DNA from: Pseudomonadota bacterium
GTDB taxonomy: Bacteria > Pseudomonadota > Alphaproteobacteria > Caulobacterales > Caulobacteraceae
Length of the DNA: 19,215 nt
Direction: 5' to 3'
NCBI GenBank assembly: GCA_023432855.1
Contig: JAEZEZ010000076.1
Location: 1 to 19,215, forward strand
Part shown: one piece after another, positions 13,338 through 19,215 of the stretch
How positions within the stretch are numbered: the stretch's first letter is position 1
How the letters are laid out: every line of letters starts with the position of its first letter
The notes under the pieces: generated by a model
What the model saw: the letters and a program-made list of their open reading frames with translations, nothing else
What the model was told of the DNA's origin: nothing
Database searches by the model: none
Position numbers and translations under genes: made by a program

Positions 13338-13548
13338 CCTTCCCTCCCTGGAGGGAAGGAGGTCCCAGCATGCCGGAGCGCGAAGCGCGCAGGCCCATGC
13401 TGGAGGAAGAGTGGTAACGGGCGTCAGCCCGCCTGCGACGGCGGAAGAAGGTGCGCTTCGCGCACGCCACTCTTCCTCCCGCGTAAGGATCTCCGGCGCT
13501 GCCGCGCCTCCGATGCGCGGGGCCCTCCTTCCCTCCGAGGAGGGAAGG
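13338..13548. repeat. Structured dispersed repeat, copy B
   Basis: This is the same element as at 10414-10627, in the same orientation and about 211 bases long. Terminal hairpins CCTTCCCTCC/GGAGGGAAGG stand at 13338-13359 and 13527-13548. The internal stem reads CCAGCATG (13365-13372) with CATGCTGG (13396-13403), where copy A has CCGGCGTG with CACGCCGG, so two base pairs have changed on both sides. The nested hairpin GCGC-GAA-GCGC replaces GCGGC-GCCA-GCCGC. GGAGGAAGAGTGG (13402-13414) pairs with CCACTCTTCCTCC (13467-13479), and GTGCGC-TTC-GCGCAC is a perfect hairpin. It lies between the stop of the CsgG-like gene and the start of the nucleotidyltransferase gene. Confidence 0.88.
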
Positions 13549-13560
13549 AGGAGAGCGCGG

Positions 13561-14526
13561 CTACTTCGCGGCCTGGAGCTTGTCGTTGCGGACCCAGCCG
13601 GTGTTGTCGTTGTCGTCGATGACTTCCCACCACATGCCTTCCTTGTTCCCGGTGGGGAACAGGGTCAGGCCGGCGGGCAGGGCGCGGACGACGCCGGCCT
13701 TGTCGTCGGGGCGGGCGCGCATGACGGTGGCGCTCATCACGGTGAAGGAGCGGCCGGGCGCTTCGGCTCCGCCGCCGGCCACCGCCTCGCCGCCGCCGAT
13801 CTGCATCACCATGGCCGCGTAGGCGTCGATGAAGGCCTGGGTGACGATGCGGCCGATCTCGGTGTCCTCGTAGCCGCCGCCCACGGCGCCGCCGAAGCCG
13901 GACCAGGAGCCCAGCCCGCCGCCGCCGCCCCAGCTGACGTCGGTCTTGGTGGCGTAGCCCTCGGTCACGGCGAGCGTCTCGGAGGTGCGCACGCTGGTCA
14001 GCGACAGCACGGTGTTGGCTTCCAGCCGGTTGGTGCGGATGCCGCCGACGACGCCGCCGACGCGGCCGCCGATCAGGCCGCCGAGCGCCGCCGCCGCCGC
14101 GCCGCCCGAGGCGTCCGCGTCCTGGGCGGCCACTTCGGCCACCAGCACGTAGTCGGCGGCGCGGATCTGGCCGCGGCCCATGTTCGAGCCGCGCTGCAGG
14201 TCGCCGCCGGCGGCCAGCTCGCGCTCGGCCTGGGCGGCGTTCATGCCGGCGCCGCGGTCGACCAGGGTGAAGCAGCCCGAACGCTGGACGATCACCTTCA
14301 GCAGCTTCTGGGGCGGGGCGAGGTTGCGCTGGCGCCAGCCGGAATCCTCGTCGCCATCGACGATGGACAGGGTGCCCAGGCTGCGGGTGCAGCGGGGGAT
14401 GTCGCTGACGGCGCGGTCCTGGTTGCGCTGCACGCGCGACGGCTTGGACGACTGCTGGGCGAGCACCGGGCTCGCAAGGCCGATGACGGCGGCGATGGTC
14501 GCCACCGAGGCGATGGTCTTGTTCAT
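13561..14526 (-). CDS. Secreted CsgG-like protein with C-terminal SH3-like domain
   Basis: This 321-residue protein has a cleavable signal peptide (MNKTIASVATIAAVIGLASPVLAQ). No lipobox Cys is seen, unlike true CsgG, which is a lipoprotein. Residues about 45-240 resemble the CsgG/curli-assembly fold: PPQKLLKVIVQRSGCFTLVDRG, a helix AAQAERELAAGG, AADYVLVAEVAAQ, a Gly/Ala-rich insert, LSLTSVRTSETLAVTEGYA, and a final helix IVTQAFIDAYAAMVMQI. A glycine-rich segment (GGGGGLGSWSGFGGAVGGG) precedes that helix. Residues about 262-321 read as a bacterial SH3 domain: VMSATVMRARPDD, LPAGLTLFPTG, WWEVIDDNDNTGWVRNDKL. Such domains often bind cell-wall material. The product is likely periplasmic, but its role is unknown, and no curlin genes are nearby. 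Confidence 0.75.
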   Translation of the reverse strand: MNKTIASVATIAAVIGLASPVLAQQSSKPSRVQRNQDRAVSDIPRCTRSLGTLSIVDGDEDSGWRQRNLAPPQKLLKVIVQRSGCFTLVDRGAGMNAAQAERELAAGGDLQRGSNMGRGQIRAADYVLVAEVAAQDADASGGAAAAALGGLIGGRVGGVVGGIRTNRLEANTVLSLTSVRTSETLAVTEGYATKTDVSWGGGGGLGSWSGFGGAVGGGYEDTEIGRIVTQAFIDAYAAMVMQIGGGEAVAGGGAEAPGRSFTVMSATVMRARPDDKAGVVRALPAGLTLFPTGNKEGMWWEVIDDNDNTGWVRNDKLQAAK

Positions 14527-14605
14527 GGAAGGGGTCCCCTCAAAGTGACGCGGAGTCGGAACAACCTTAGCCGCTATTCCCGTCTCGCGCGAGAGAGAAC
14601 GGTGG

Positions 14606-15151
14606 TCACCCGGCGAAGCCGCCCTCGTCGAGGAAGGCCCGTTCCTCCGGCGTCGTCTCGCGCCCGAGGCAGGCGTTACGGTGGGGAAAGCGGCCGAAGC
14701 GGGCGATGATCTCGTGGTGGATCTCGGCCCAGCGCAGGGACTCCGCGTCCATGTCGCGCATCAGTTCCAGCGCCGTCTCCTGGTCCGCCAGCGCTTCGGA
14801 ATGCTCGAAGGGCAGGGCGAAGAAGGGGCGCATGACGGGCTCCGCCTCGCGGTGGAAGCCGGCCGCCACGGCCTTGCGGGCGAACATCAGCGCGAGCGGG
14901 TCGGTGGCGAACTGATGCGCCGAGCCGCGGTACATGTTGCGCGGGAATTGGTCGAGCAGCAGCATGAGCGCCAGCGCGCCCTCGACCGTCCGCGCCCAGG
15001 CGTCGAGCTCGCGGCGGGCGGCGGCCATGTGCGCGGCCTCGAATCGCTGGACGATCTCGGCGTCGAAGGCGTCGGACTTGGCGAACCACTTGCCGGGCCC
15101 GGCCTCTTTCCAGAAGGTGACGATCTCGGCGGATGAAGGAGTCTGGGTCAT
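14606..15151 (-). CDS. DUF924 family protein
   Basis: This 181-residue all-helical protein belongs to the DUF924 family, recognisable from IVTFWKEAGPGKWFAKSDAFDAEIVQRF at the start, the hallmark LLLDQFPRNMYRGSAHQFATDPLAL, and the C-terminal FGRFPHRNACLGRETTPEERAFL. The family has a TPR-like helical fold and no established biochemical role. The start at 15151 gives the normal N-terminus MTQTPSSAEIVTFW. A longer reading through an upstream ATG would run into the divergent lipoprotein gene. The start codon shares a CATG with that gene's start. It is followed by the CsgG-like gene on the same strand after 79 bases. Confidence 0.88.
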   Translation of the reverse strand: MTQTPSSAEIVTFWKEAGPGKWFAKSDAFDAEIVQRFEAAHMAAARRELDAWARTVEGALALMLLLDQFPRNMYRGSAHQFATDPLALMFARKAVAAGFHREAEPVMRPFFALPFEHSEALADQETALELMRDMDAESLRWAEIHHEIIARFGRFPHRNACLGRETTPEERAFLDEGGFAG

Positions 15152-15836
15152 GGCGCGGATAATGGCATGGGGCGCGGCGATAGCCATGGCGGCGGCGCCG
15201 CTGGCGGGCTGCTATGCCGGCGTGCCGCCGAAGATGCCGCGCCTGCCCGAGCCGCCGCAGATCGACCTGTCCGCCGGCTGCAAGCCCGTGGACCAGGACT
15301 ACGCCTACGACCGCATCCGGCCGCAGCCCGAGGCCCTGAGGGCGGCGGTCGCCCGCGCCGCCGCAGGCCACGTCGAAGTCCGCGCCGCCAACCGCCTGCC
15401 GCCCCCGCCGGAGTTCCGAGAGGGCGTCCGCGTCTTCACCTGGGGCAGCTTCCTGCCAGGGCGCTACAGCCTGGTGGCCGTGCGCGACGTGGACGGCGGC
15501 TGGACCGTGGTGCGCGCGTCCGAAGGCCGGCCCGGGGGGCGCGTCGCGCCCGAGCAACCCTCGGTGACCACGGCGCGGATCACCGGCGACGCCGCCGCCC
15601 GGCTGGAGGCGCTGCTGTCGGACCGCTGCCTCTATGGCGAGCCCAGCTACTACGACCGCTCGGTGCCGACGCCCGACGGCGGCCAGGCGACCTGCGCCGA
15701 CGGCTCCGACGCCCTGGTCGAGATCCGCCGCCCGGGCATGCGCCACACCTCCTTCCACGCCTGCCACACCTTCGGGCGGGCCGGGCAGGTGGCCAGCCTG
15801 CTGTGGATGGCGACGGCGGAGCCCGCGCGGCCCTGA
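15150..15836 (+). CDS. Putative outer-membrane or periplasmic lipoprotein of unknown function
   Basis: This 228-residue protein starts with a lipoprotein signal, MARIMAWGAAIAMAAAPLAGC, whose lipobox LAGC gives Cys21 as the lipidation site. A proline-rich stretch (PKMPRLPEPPQ) follows as a flexible tether. The mature part has no domain I recognise. It contains four further Cys (SAGCKP, DRCLYG, ATCADG, HACHTF), probably two disulfides, and a patterned core (VRVFTWGSFLPGRYSLVAVRDVDGGWTVVRAS, then TARITGDAAARLEALLSDRCLYGEPSYY). The ATG at 15150 is preferred to the in-frame ATG at 15162 because GAAGGA (15135-15140) is suitably spaced. It is divergent from the DUF924 gene, and the two starts overlap by two bases. 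A promoter must therefore lie inside that gene's coding region. Confidence 0.72.
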   Translation: MARIMAWGAAIAMAAAPLAGCYAGVPPKMPRLPEPPQIDLSAGCKPVDQDYAYDRIRPQPEALRAAVARAAAGHVEVRAANRLPPPPEFREGVRVFTWGSFLPGRYSLVAVRDVDGGWTVVRASEGRPGGRVAPEQPSVTTARITGDAAARLEALLSDRCLYGEPSYYDRSVPTPDGGQATCADGSDALVEIRRPGMRHTSFHACHTFGRAGQVASLLWMATAEPARP

Positions 15837-15884
15837 CCCACGCGCGACTTGACCCCGCCGCCCGCGGACTGGGATAGCGGCGTC

Positions 15885-16889
15885 ATGGAAAACGCCCGCC
15901 AGCCGCTCAACGCCTATTATGACCGCGACGTCGACCTCGACCTGATCAGGGGGAAGCGGGTGGCCGTCATCGGCTACGGCAGCCAGGGGCGGACCCAGGC
16001 GCTGAACCTGCGCGATTCCGGCGTGGCGGACATCATCGTCGGCGTGCGCGAGGGCCAGTCCGCCGACCTGGCGCGCGACGCCGGGTTCGAGGTCGTGTCC
16101 GTCGCCGAGGCCGCGGGCCGGGCGCAGGTGCTGGCGCTGCTGACCTCGGACGAGGCGCACCGGGACCTCTATCGCGACGAGATCGCGCCGCGGCTGCAGC
16201 CCGGGTCCTGCCTGGTGTTCGCCCACGGCCTGTCGGTGCGCTTCGGCCTGGTGGAGCCGGCGCCGGATCTCGACGTGGTGCTGGTCTCGCCCAAGGGCAT
16301 CGGGCCGCGCATCCGCGAGCTCTACCTGCGCGGCGAGGGGGTGTTCGGCCTGATCGGCGTGCACCAGGACGCCACGGGCCAGGCCAAGGACATCGCCCTG
16401 AGCTTCGGCGCGGCGCTCGGCTGCGGCCGCAAGGCCATGCTGGAGACCACCTTCAGGGACGAGTGCGAGAGCGACCTGTTCGCCGAGCAGGTGGTGCTGT
16501 GCGGCGGGACCATGGAGCTGGTGCACAGGGGCTTCGAGCAACTGGTCGAGGCCGGCTATCCGCCCGAGGTGGCGTGGTTCGAGACCTTCTACGAGCTGAA
16601 GCTGGTGGTCGACCTGATGGTGGACCTGGGCGTGGCTGGCGCCTTCGGCAAGATCTCCAACACGGCCGAGTTCGGCGCCTACGAGACCGGGCCGCGGGTG
16701 ATCGGCGAGCCGTCGGTGCAGGCCATGCGCGAGGTGCTGAAGGGCGTGCAGGACGGCAGCTTCGTCAAACGGCTGATGGCCGACTACGACAACGGCTTCG
16801 CCGAGCTGCGCGCAAAGCGCGCGAAGCTGTGGGAACACCCCATCGAGGCCGCCGGCGTGCACCTGAAAGGCCTGGCGCGGGAGGCGTAG
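15885..16889 (+). CDS. Ketol-acid reductoisomerase homologue (divergent class I)
   Basis: This 334-residue protein has the class I KARI layout. The N-terminal Rossmann domain carries VAVIGYGSQGRTQALNLRDSG (about 27-47) with the NADPH-type loop VREGQSADLAR. FAHGLSVRFG follows, with the catalytic His near 114. The helical KARI domain has ETTFRDECESDLFAEQVVLCGG (Asp197, Glu201 for Mg), FYELKLVVDL (Glu237) and GKISNTAEFGAY (Ser258). Every active-site acid is present, so it is probably active. The middle is unlike standard alphaproteobacterial IlvC: SPKGIGPRIRELYLRGEGVFGLIGV where most have APKGPG, and the glycine-rich loop is poor. It stands alone, away from ilvBN, so it may be a second KARI, or the only one if no other exists. 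Start: MENARQPLNAYYDRDVD matches the family N-terminus; an upstream TTG is less likely. Confidence 0.82.
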   Translation: MENARQPLNAYYDRDVDLDLIRGKRVAVIGYGSQGRTQALNLRDSGVADIIVGVREGQSADLARDAGFEVVSVAEAAGRAQVLALLTSDEAHRDLYRDEIAPRLQPGSCLVFAHGLSVRFGLVEPAPDLDVVLVSPKGIGPRIRELYLRGEGVFGLIGVHQDATGQAKDIALSFGAALGCGRKAMLETTFRDECESDLFAEQVVLCGGTMELVHRGFEQLVEAGYPPEVAWFETFYELKLVVDLMVDLGVAGAFGKISNTAEFGAYETGPRVIGEPSVQAMREVLKGVQDGSFVKRLMADYDNGFAELRAKRAKLWEHPIEAAGVHLKGLAREA

Positions 16890-16897
16890 AGGTTAGC

Positions 16898-16986
16898 CCT
16901 CGTGCTTCGACAAGCTCAGCATGAGGGCTAATTCAGACGCCCCGTCCCAGACGAAATCCTCATCCTGAGCTTGTCGAAGGACGAGG
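16898..16986. repeat. Palindromic intergenic repeat with a TTCGACAAGCTCAG core
   Basis: Two arms of 29 bases are inverted copies. The left arm runs 16898-16926 with the core TGCTTCGACAAGCTCAGCAT; the right runs 16958-16986 with ATCCTGAGCTTGTCGAAGGA. The right arm is itself bracketed by CGAAATCCTC and GAGGATTTCG, giving a second hairpin. This family (TTCGACAAGCTCAGGATGAGG) is widespread between genes in Caulobacterales and Sphingomonadales. It lies between convergent stops (KARI homologue and MBL-fold gene) and could end transcription in both directions. Confidence 0.88.
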
Positions 16987-16998
16987 ATTTCGCCGCGC

Positions 16999-17922
16999 CT
17001 ACGACAGACACACCTTCTCCATCTCCTCGGCCACCTGGAAGGCGCCTTTCTCGATGGCGCGCCTGGCTTCGCTGTCGGGGAAGCGGGCAGGGTTGGTGTG
17101 GTTGAGGTGGATGAACCTGATCTTGGCGCGTTCGGCGGCAGGAAGGGCTGCGAACCTCGCCATGGAATGGGTGATGAGGGGGTGGGGGATTTTCGTCATG
17201 TCGCGCCCGGGAAGCTCGCCCTGGGCGTAGAAGGTGGCGTCGAGATAGGCGACGTCGACCCTGGCGATCTCGTCCTCGATCCGGGTCCCCAGCGCGTCCC
17301 ACTGCTCCCAGCTGTCGATGTCCGGGATGAACAGGGCGGAATAGCGCGGCCCCTCGATGCGGAAGCCGACCACCTCGGAGAACTCCTGGCGATGGGGCAC
17401 CAGCAGGGGCGTCACCCGGATCGGCCCCAGGTCCTCGGTCCGGCCGTCGGCCAGCGGTTTCAGCGTGATGTTCTCGTAGCGGACCAGCTGGCTCCAGGGG
17501 CCGTTGGCGCCGAGGTACCCGGCCATGCGCGGCATGGCGTAGACCGGCAGCGACTTCGCGCCCATGGACTCATGGCCGAAGAACATCAGGCCAGTGTAGT
17601 GGCCCATGTGGGCGTGGGTCAGGAAGACGCCGTCCAGGCCGTGGTTCGGGTCCTGGGCGGGCAGGACCTCGCCCAGCCGGTGCAGCTGTTCGCGCAGATC
17701 GGGCGTGGCGTCGAACAGCCAGCGGCGGCCCGAGGCGTGGTCGACCACAGCGATCGAGGTCGCGGTGCGCCGCAGGGACGGGTCGGCCCAGGCCGGGTCG
17801 CCGTCGTGGCCGATCTGGGGCGCGCCGCCGTCCTGGGCCGTGCCCAGCACCACGAGCTCCACCGGGCAGGTCTGCGCCGCCGCCATGGCAAGGCCTCCGA
17901 AGACGAGGGAGAGGATGTCCAT
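16999..17922 (-). CDS. MBL-fold metallo-hydrolase, PqqB-like
   Basis: This 307-residue protein has a metallo-beta-lactamase fold in a PqqB-related subfamily. It has LVVLGTAQDGGAPQIGH near the start, FLTHAHMGHYTGLMFFGHESMG as the metal loop (His103, His105, His108), PLLVPHRQEFSEVVGFRIEG, FIPDIDSWEQWD, DVAYLDATFY and the late FIHLNHTNP. The usual THxHxDH Asp is replaced by Gly, which I recall as typical of this subfamily, so the metal site may be altered. The N-terminus MDILSLVFGGLAMAAAQTCP looks like a weak signal peptide, suggesting a periplasmic location. A stop two codons upstream fixes the start at or after this ATG. No other pqq genes are in the window. It is divergent from the deoxyribosyltransferase homologue across 44 bases. 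Confidence 0.8.
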   Translation of the reverse strand: MDILSLVFGGLAMAAAQTCPVELVVLGTAQDGGAPQIGHDGDPAWADPSLRRTATSIAVVDHASGRRWLFDATPDLREQLHRLGEVLPAQDPNHGLDGVFLTHAHMGHYTGLMFFGHESMGAKSLPVYAMPRMAGYLGANGPWSQLVRYENITLKPLADGRTEDLGPIRVTPLLVPHRQEFSEVVGFRIEGPRYSALFIPDIDSWEQWDALGTRIEDEIARVDVAYLDATFYAQGELPGRDMTKIPHPLITHSMARFAALPAAERAKIRFIHLNHTNPARFPDSEARRAIEKGAFQVAEEMEKVCLS

Positions 17923-17966
17923 GCCCTAGCGGTAGCGCGCCCGGCCGCGCTTTCCTAGAAGGGGGC

Positions 17967-18530
17967 ATGCGCCGCATCGCTTCCCTGTACCTGGCCGGTC
18001 CCGATCCGTGGTTTCCCGACGCCGAGGCGCACGACCTGAGGCGCCGCGCCCTGTGCGAGGCGGCGGGGTTCAGGGCGGTGACGCCGCTCGACAACGCCCC
18101 GCACGAGACCGAGCCGTCCGAGGTGATGGCGCGCGAGCTCTACGCCGAGACGGCCCAGCGGCTGCGCCAGGCCGATGCGCTGATCGCCAACCTGACGCCC
18201 TGGCGCGGGCCGAACTGCGACCCCGGCGCGGCGTTTGCGGCCGGCTTCGCCTCGGCGCTGGGCAAGCCGGTGTTCGCCTATCTCAACGTGGCCGACGACC
18301 TGGAAGCCGACCACCGCGAACGGGTGGAGCGGATCATGGGCGGCCAGCCCGACGCGGCCGGGGTCTGGCGCGACGACCTGGGCTGCGAGATCGAGGACTT
18401 CGGCCTTCCCGAAGCGGTGGTGCTGTGGGCCGAGGCGAGGCGGTTCTTCGTCATCGTCACCCCCGACCCCCTGACTGAGCTCGCCGGCCTGGAACTGGCC
18501 CTGGAGGCCGTGCGCCAGTACGCGGAGTGA
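17967..18530 (+). CDS. Nucleoside 2-deoxyribosyltransferase family protein lacking the usual catalytic Glu
   Basis: This 187-residue protein follows the NDT family closely: LYLAGPDPWFPDAEA at the N-terminus, AGFRAVTPLDN, ADALIANLTPWRGPNCDPGAAF, AAGFASALGKPVFAYLNVAD, and a C-terminal helix ELAGLELALEAVRQYAE. In NDTs the nucleophile that attacks the deoxyribosyl C1' is the Glu of a [YF]-E-x-G motif shortly after the Asp of DxG. Here the Asp (85) is present but the Glu position is Ala91 (FAAG). The protein may be inactive as a transferase, or it may use another residue and act as a hydrolase, a binding protein or a regulator. The ATG at 17967 is preceded by GAAGGGGG. It converges on the methyltransferase gene. 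Confidence 0.8.
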   Translation: MRRIASLYLAGPDPWFPDAEAHDLRRRALCEAAGFRAVTPLDNAPHETEPSEVMARELYAETAQRLRQADALIANLTPWRGPNCDPGAAFAAGFASALGKPVFAYLNVADDLEADHRERVERIMGGQPDAAGVWRDDLGCEIEDFGLPEAVVLWAEARRFFVIVTPDPLTELAGLELALEAVRQYAE

Positions 18531-18539
18531 GGGGATTTT

Positions 18540-18561
18540 CCTTCCCTCTCGGGACGGAAGG
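18540..18561. terminator. Hairpin between convergent genes, related to the ends of the structured repeat
   Basis: CCTTCCCTCTCGGGACGGAAGG forms an imperfect palindrome nearly the same as the terminal hairpins of copies A and B (CCTTCCCTCC...GGAGGGAAGG). The rest of the element is absent. It sits in the 35 bases between the deoxyribosyltransferase homologue and the methyltransferase gene, whose stops face each other, so it may act as a two-way terminator. It could be a remnant of the repeat, or the hairpin may exist independently. Confidence 0.55.
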
Positions 18562-18565
18562 AGAA

Positions 18566-19215
18566 TCAGCCCCACTCCAGCGCCGCTTCGCCTCTCAGGA
18601 TGGCTTCCGCGTCGGGGGTGTGTTTGTCGGCGCCGCCGCGCGGGTGCAGGACGAGCGGGGGGAGCAGCAGCAGCGGGGCCTTGCCGGTCTTGATGGCCCG
18701 CACCAGCACCCGCTTGGCCGGCGCGTCGGCGAAGGGGTGAACGGGCCGGATCTGGAACGAGCCGGCCGAGGCCGAGAGCAGGGCCAGCAGGTCGAACAGA
18801 CGCTCGGCGCGGTGGATCATGATCACGCGCCCGCCCTCGCGCACGGCCTTCAGCAGAAAGCGGGTCCAGGCGTCGAGGCCGGCGTCGGCGATCCAGGCCG
18901 CCTGCTTCGAGGGGTGCGGGGCGCGCAGGGCGCCGGGGTCGTCGAAGAAGGGCGGGTTGGCCACCGCCACGTCGAAGGGCGGCTCGCCCTTCTCCAGGAA
19001 GCCCTGGCCGGCGAAGCCGCGGCCCACGTCGCCGGCGCGCACCGCCACGCGGCCCTGCGCATGGTTCAGGCCGACGTTGCGCTCGGCCAGGCCCAGCGCG
19101 TCGAGATCGCGCTCCACGCCGACGAAGCGGGCTTCGGGCGCACGGGCGGCGGCCTGGAACAGCACGGCGCCGGCGCCGCAGCCGGCCTCCAGCACGCGCT
19201 CGCCCGGGCCCGCGT
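18566..19215 (-). CDS. TrmN6-like SAM-dependent methyltransferase, 5' end outside the window
   Basis: The visible 216 residues belong to a class I SAM methyltransferase. AGPGERVLEAGCGAGAVLFQAAARAP contains motif I (SAM-binding glycines), VGVERDLDAL contains motif II, and DVAVANPPFFDDPGALRAPHPSKQAAW contains the NPPF motif of N6-adenine methyltransferases. The pattern, including HPSKQAAW and KAVREGGRVIMIHRAERL, is that of the tRNA1(Val) A37 N6-methyltransferase (TrmN6/YfiC) family. The frame is open to the right edge, and residues before the first GTG also fit the family, so the true start is beyond the window. The C-terminus ends EAILRGEAALEWG at 18566. Confidence 0.85.
   Translation of the reverse strand, partial: AGPGERVLEAGCGAGAVLFQAAARAPEARFVGVERDLDALGLAERNVGLNHAQGRVAVRAGDVGRGFAGQGFLEKGEPPFDVAVANPPFFDDPGALRAPHPSKQAAWIADAGLDAWTRFLLKAVREGGRVIMIHRAERLFDLLALLSASAGSFQIRPVHPFADAPAKRVLVRAIKTGKAPLLLLPPLVLHPRGGADKHTPDAEAILRGEAALEWG

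Noticed and set aside
10414..13548. Copies A and B as ends of a transposon or insertion sequence.
   Set aside because: They are direct rather than inverted copies, there is no transposase between them and no target duplication is visible. They look like dispersed structured repeats.

Overview
The window is high-GC alphaproteobacterial chromosomal DNA, most likely from Caulobacteraceae (Caulobacter/Phenylobacterium type). The clues are a short Caulobacter-type flagellin behind a sigma-54-like promoter with FlbD/ftr-like sites, GANTC (CcrM-type) sites in that promoter region, a Caulobacter-style TTGAC...GGTAATAC promoter with almost no leader, and several palindromic intergenic repeat families. 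This assignment comes from reading the sequence, not from a database search. No rRNA, tRNA, CRISPR array, transposase or phage gene was seen.

Left part (1-8357). A partial GNAT-type gene runs off the left edge. After a palindromic repeat (420-594) comes an IMPase-family histidinol-phosphatase (hisN, minus strand), divergent from a tightly packed histidine operon on the plus strand: TrpR-like regulator (YerC/YecD family), hisG, hisD, a hisC-hisB fusion, hisH, hisA, hisF and a hisI-hisE fusion. Most junctions overlap or are only a few bases apart. Together these genes cover the route from PRPP and ATP to histidine, and hisN fills the phosphatase step. Gene order and domain make-up resemble the gammaproteobacterial (enteric/Xanthomonas) operon rather than the scattered his genes usual in Alphaproteobacteria. 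The HAD phosphatase half of the enteric HisB is absent, and the dehydratase is joined directly to HisC. A perfect 15-bp inverted repeat lies inside the operon promoter.

Middle part (8358-14605). A Crp/Fnr-family regulator (minus) converges on the his operon and diverges from a flagellin gene that has a sigma-54-like promoter and a strong terminator. Next comes a minus-strand block of secreted alpha/beta hydrolase, metallophosphoesterase and nucleotidyltransferase (the last two overlap). It is bracketed by two same-orientation copies of a structured repeat of about 210 bp, whose stems differ between copies by compensatory base changes. A secreted CsgG-like protein with a C-terminal SH3-like domain follows.

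Right part (14606-19215). A DUF924 gene and an unknown lipoprotein diverge from a shared CATG. Then come a divergent ketol-acid reductoisomerase homologue, a second palindromic repeat, a PqqB-like MBL-fold protein, a nucleoside 2-deoxyribosyltransferase homologue that lacks the usual catalytic Glu, a solo hairpin related to the ends of the structured repeat, and a TrmN6-like methyltransferase cut by the right edge.

The best candidates for something undescribed are the covarying structured repeat and the cassette it brackets, the HisC-HisB fusion in an apparently acquired operon with its own operator, the nucleotidyltransferase/phosphoesterase pair, and the Glu-less deoxyribosyltransferase homologue.
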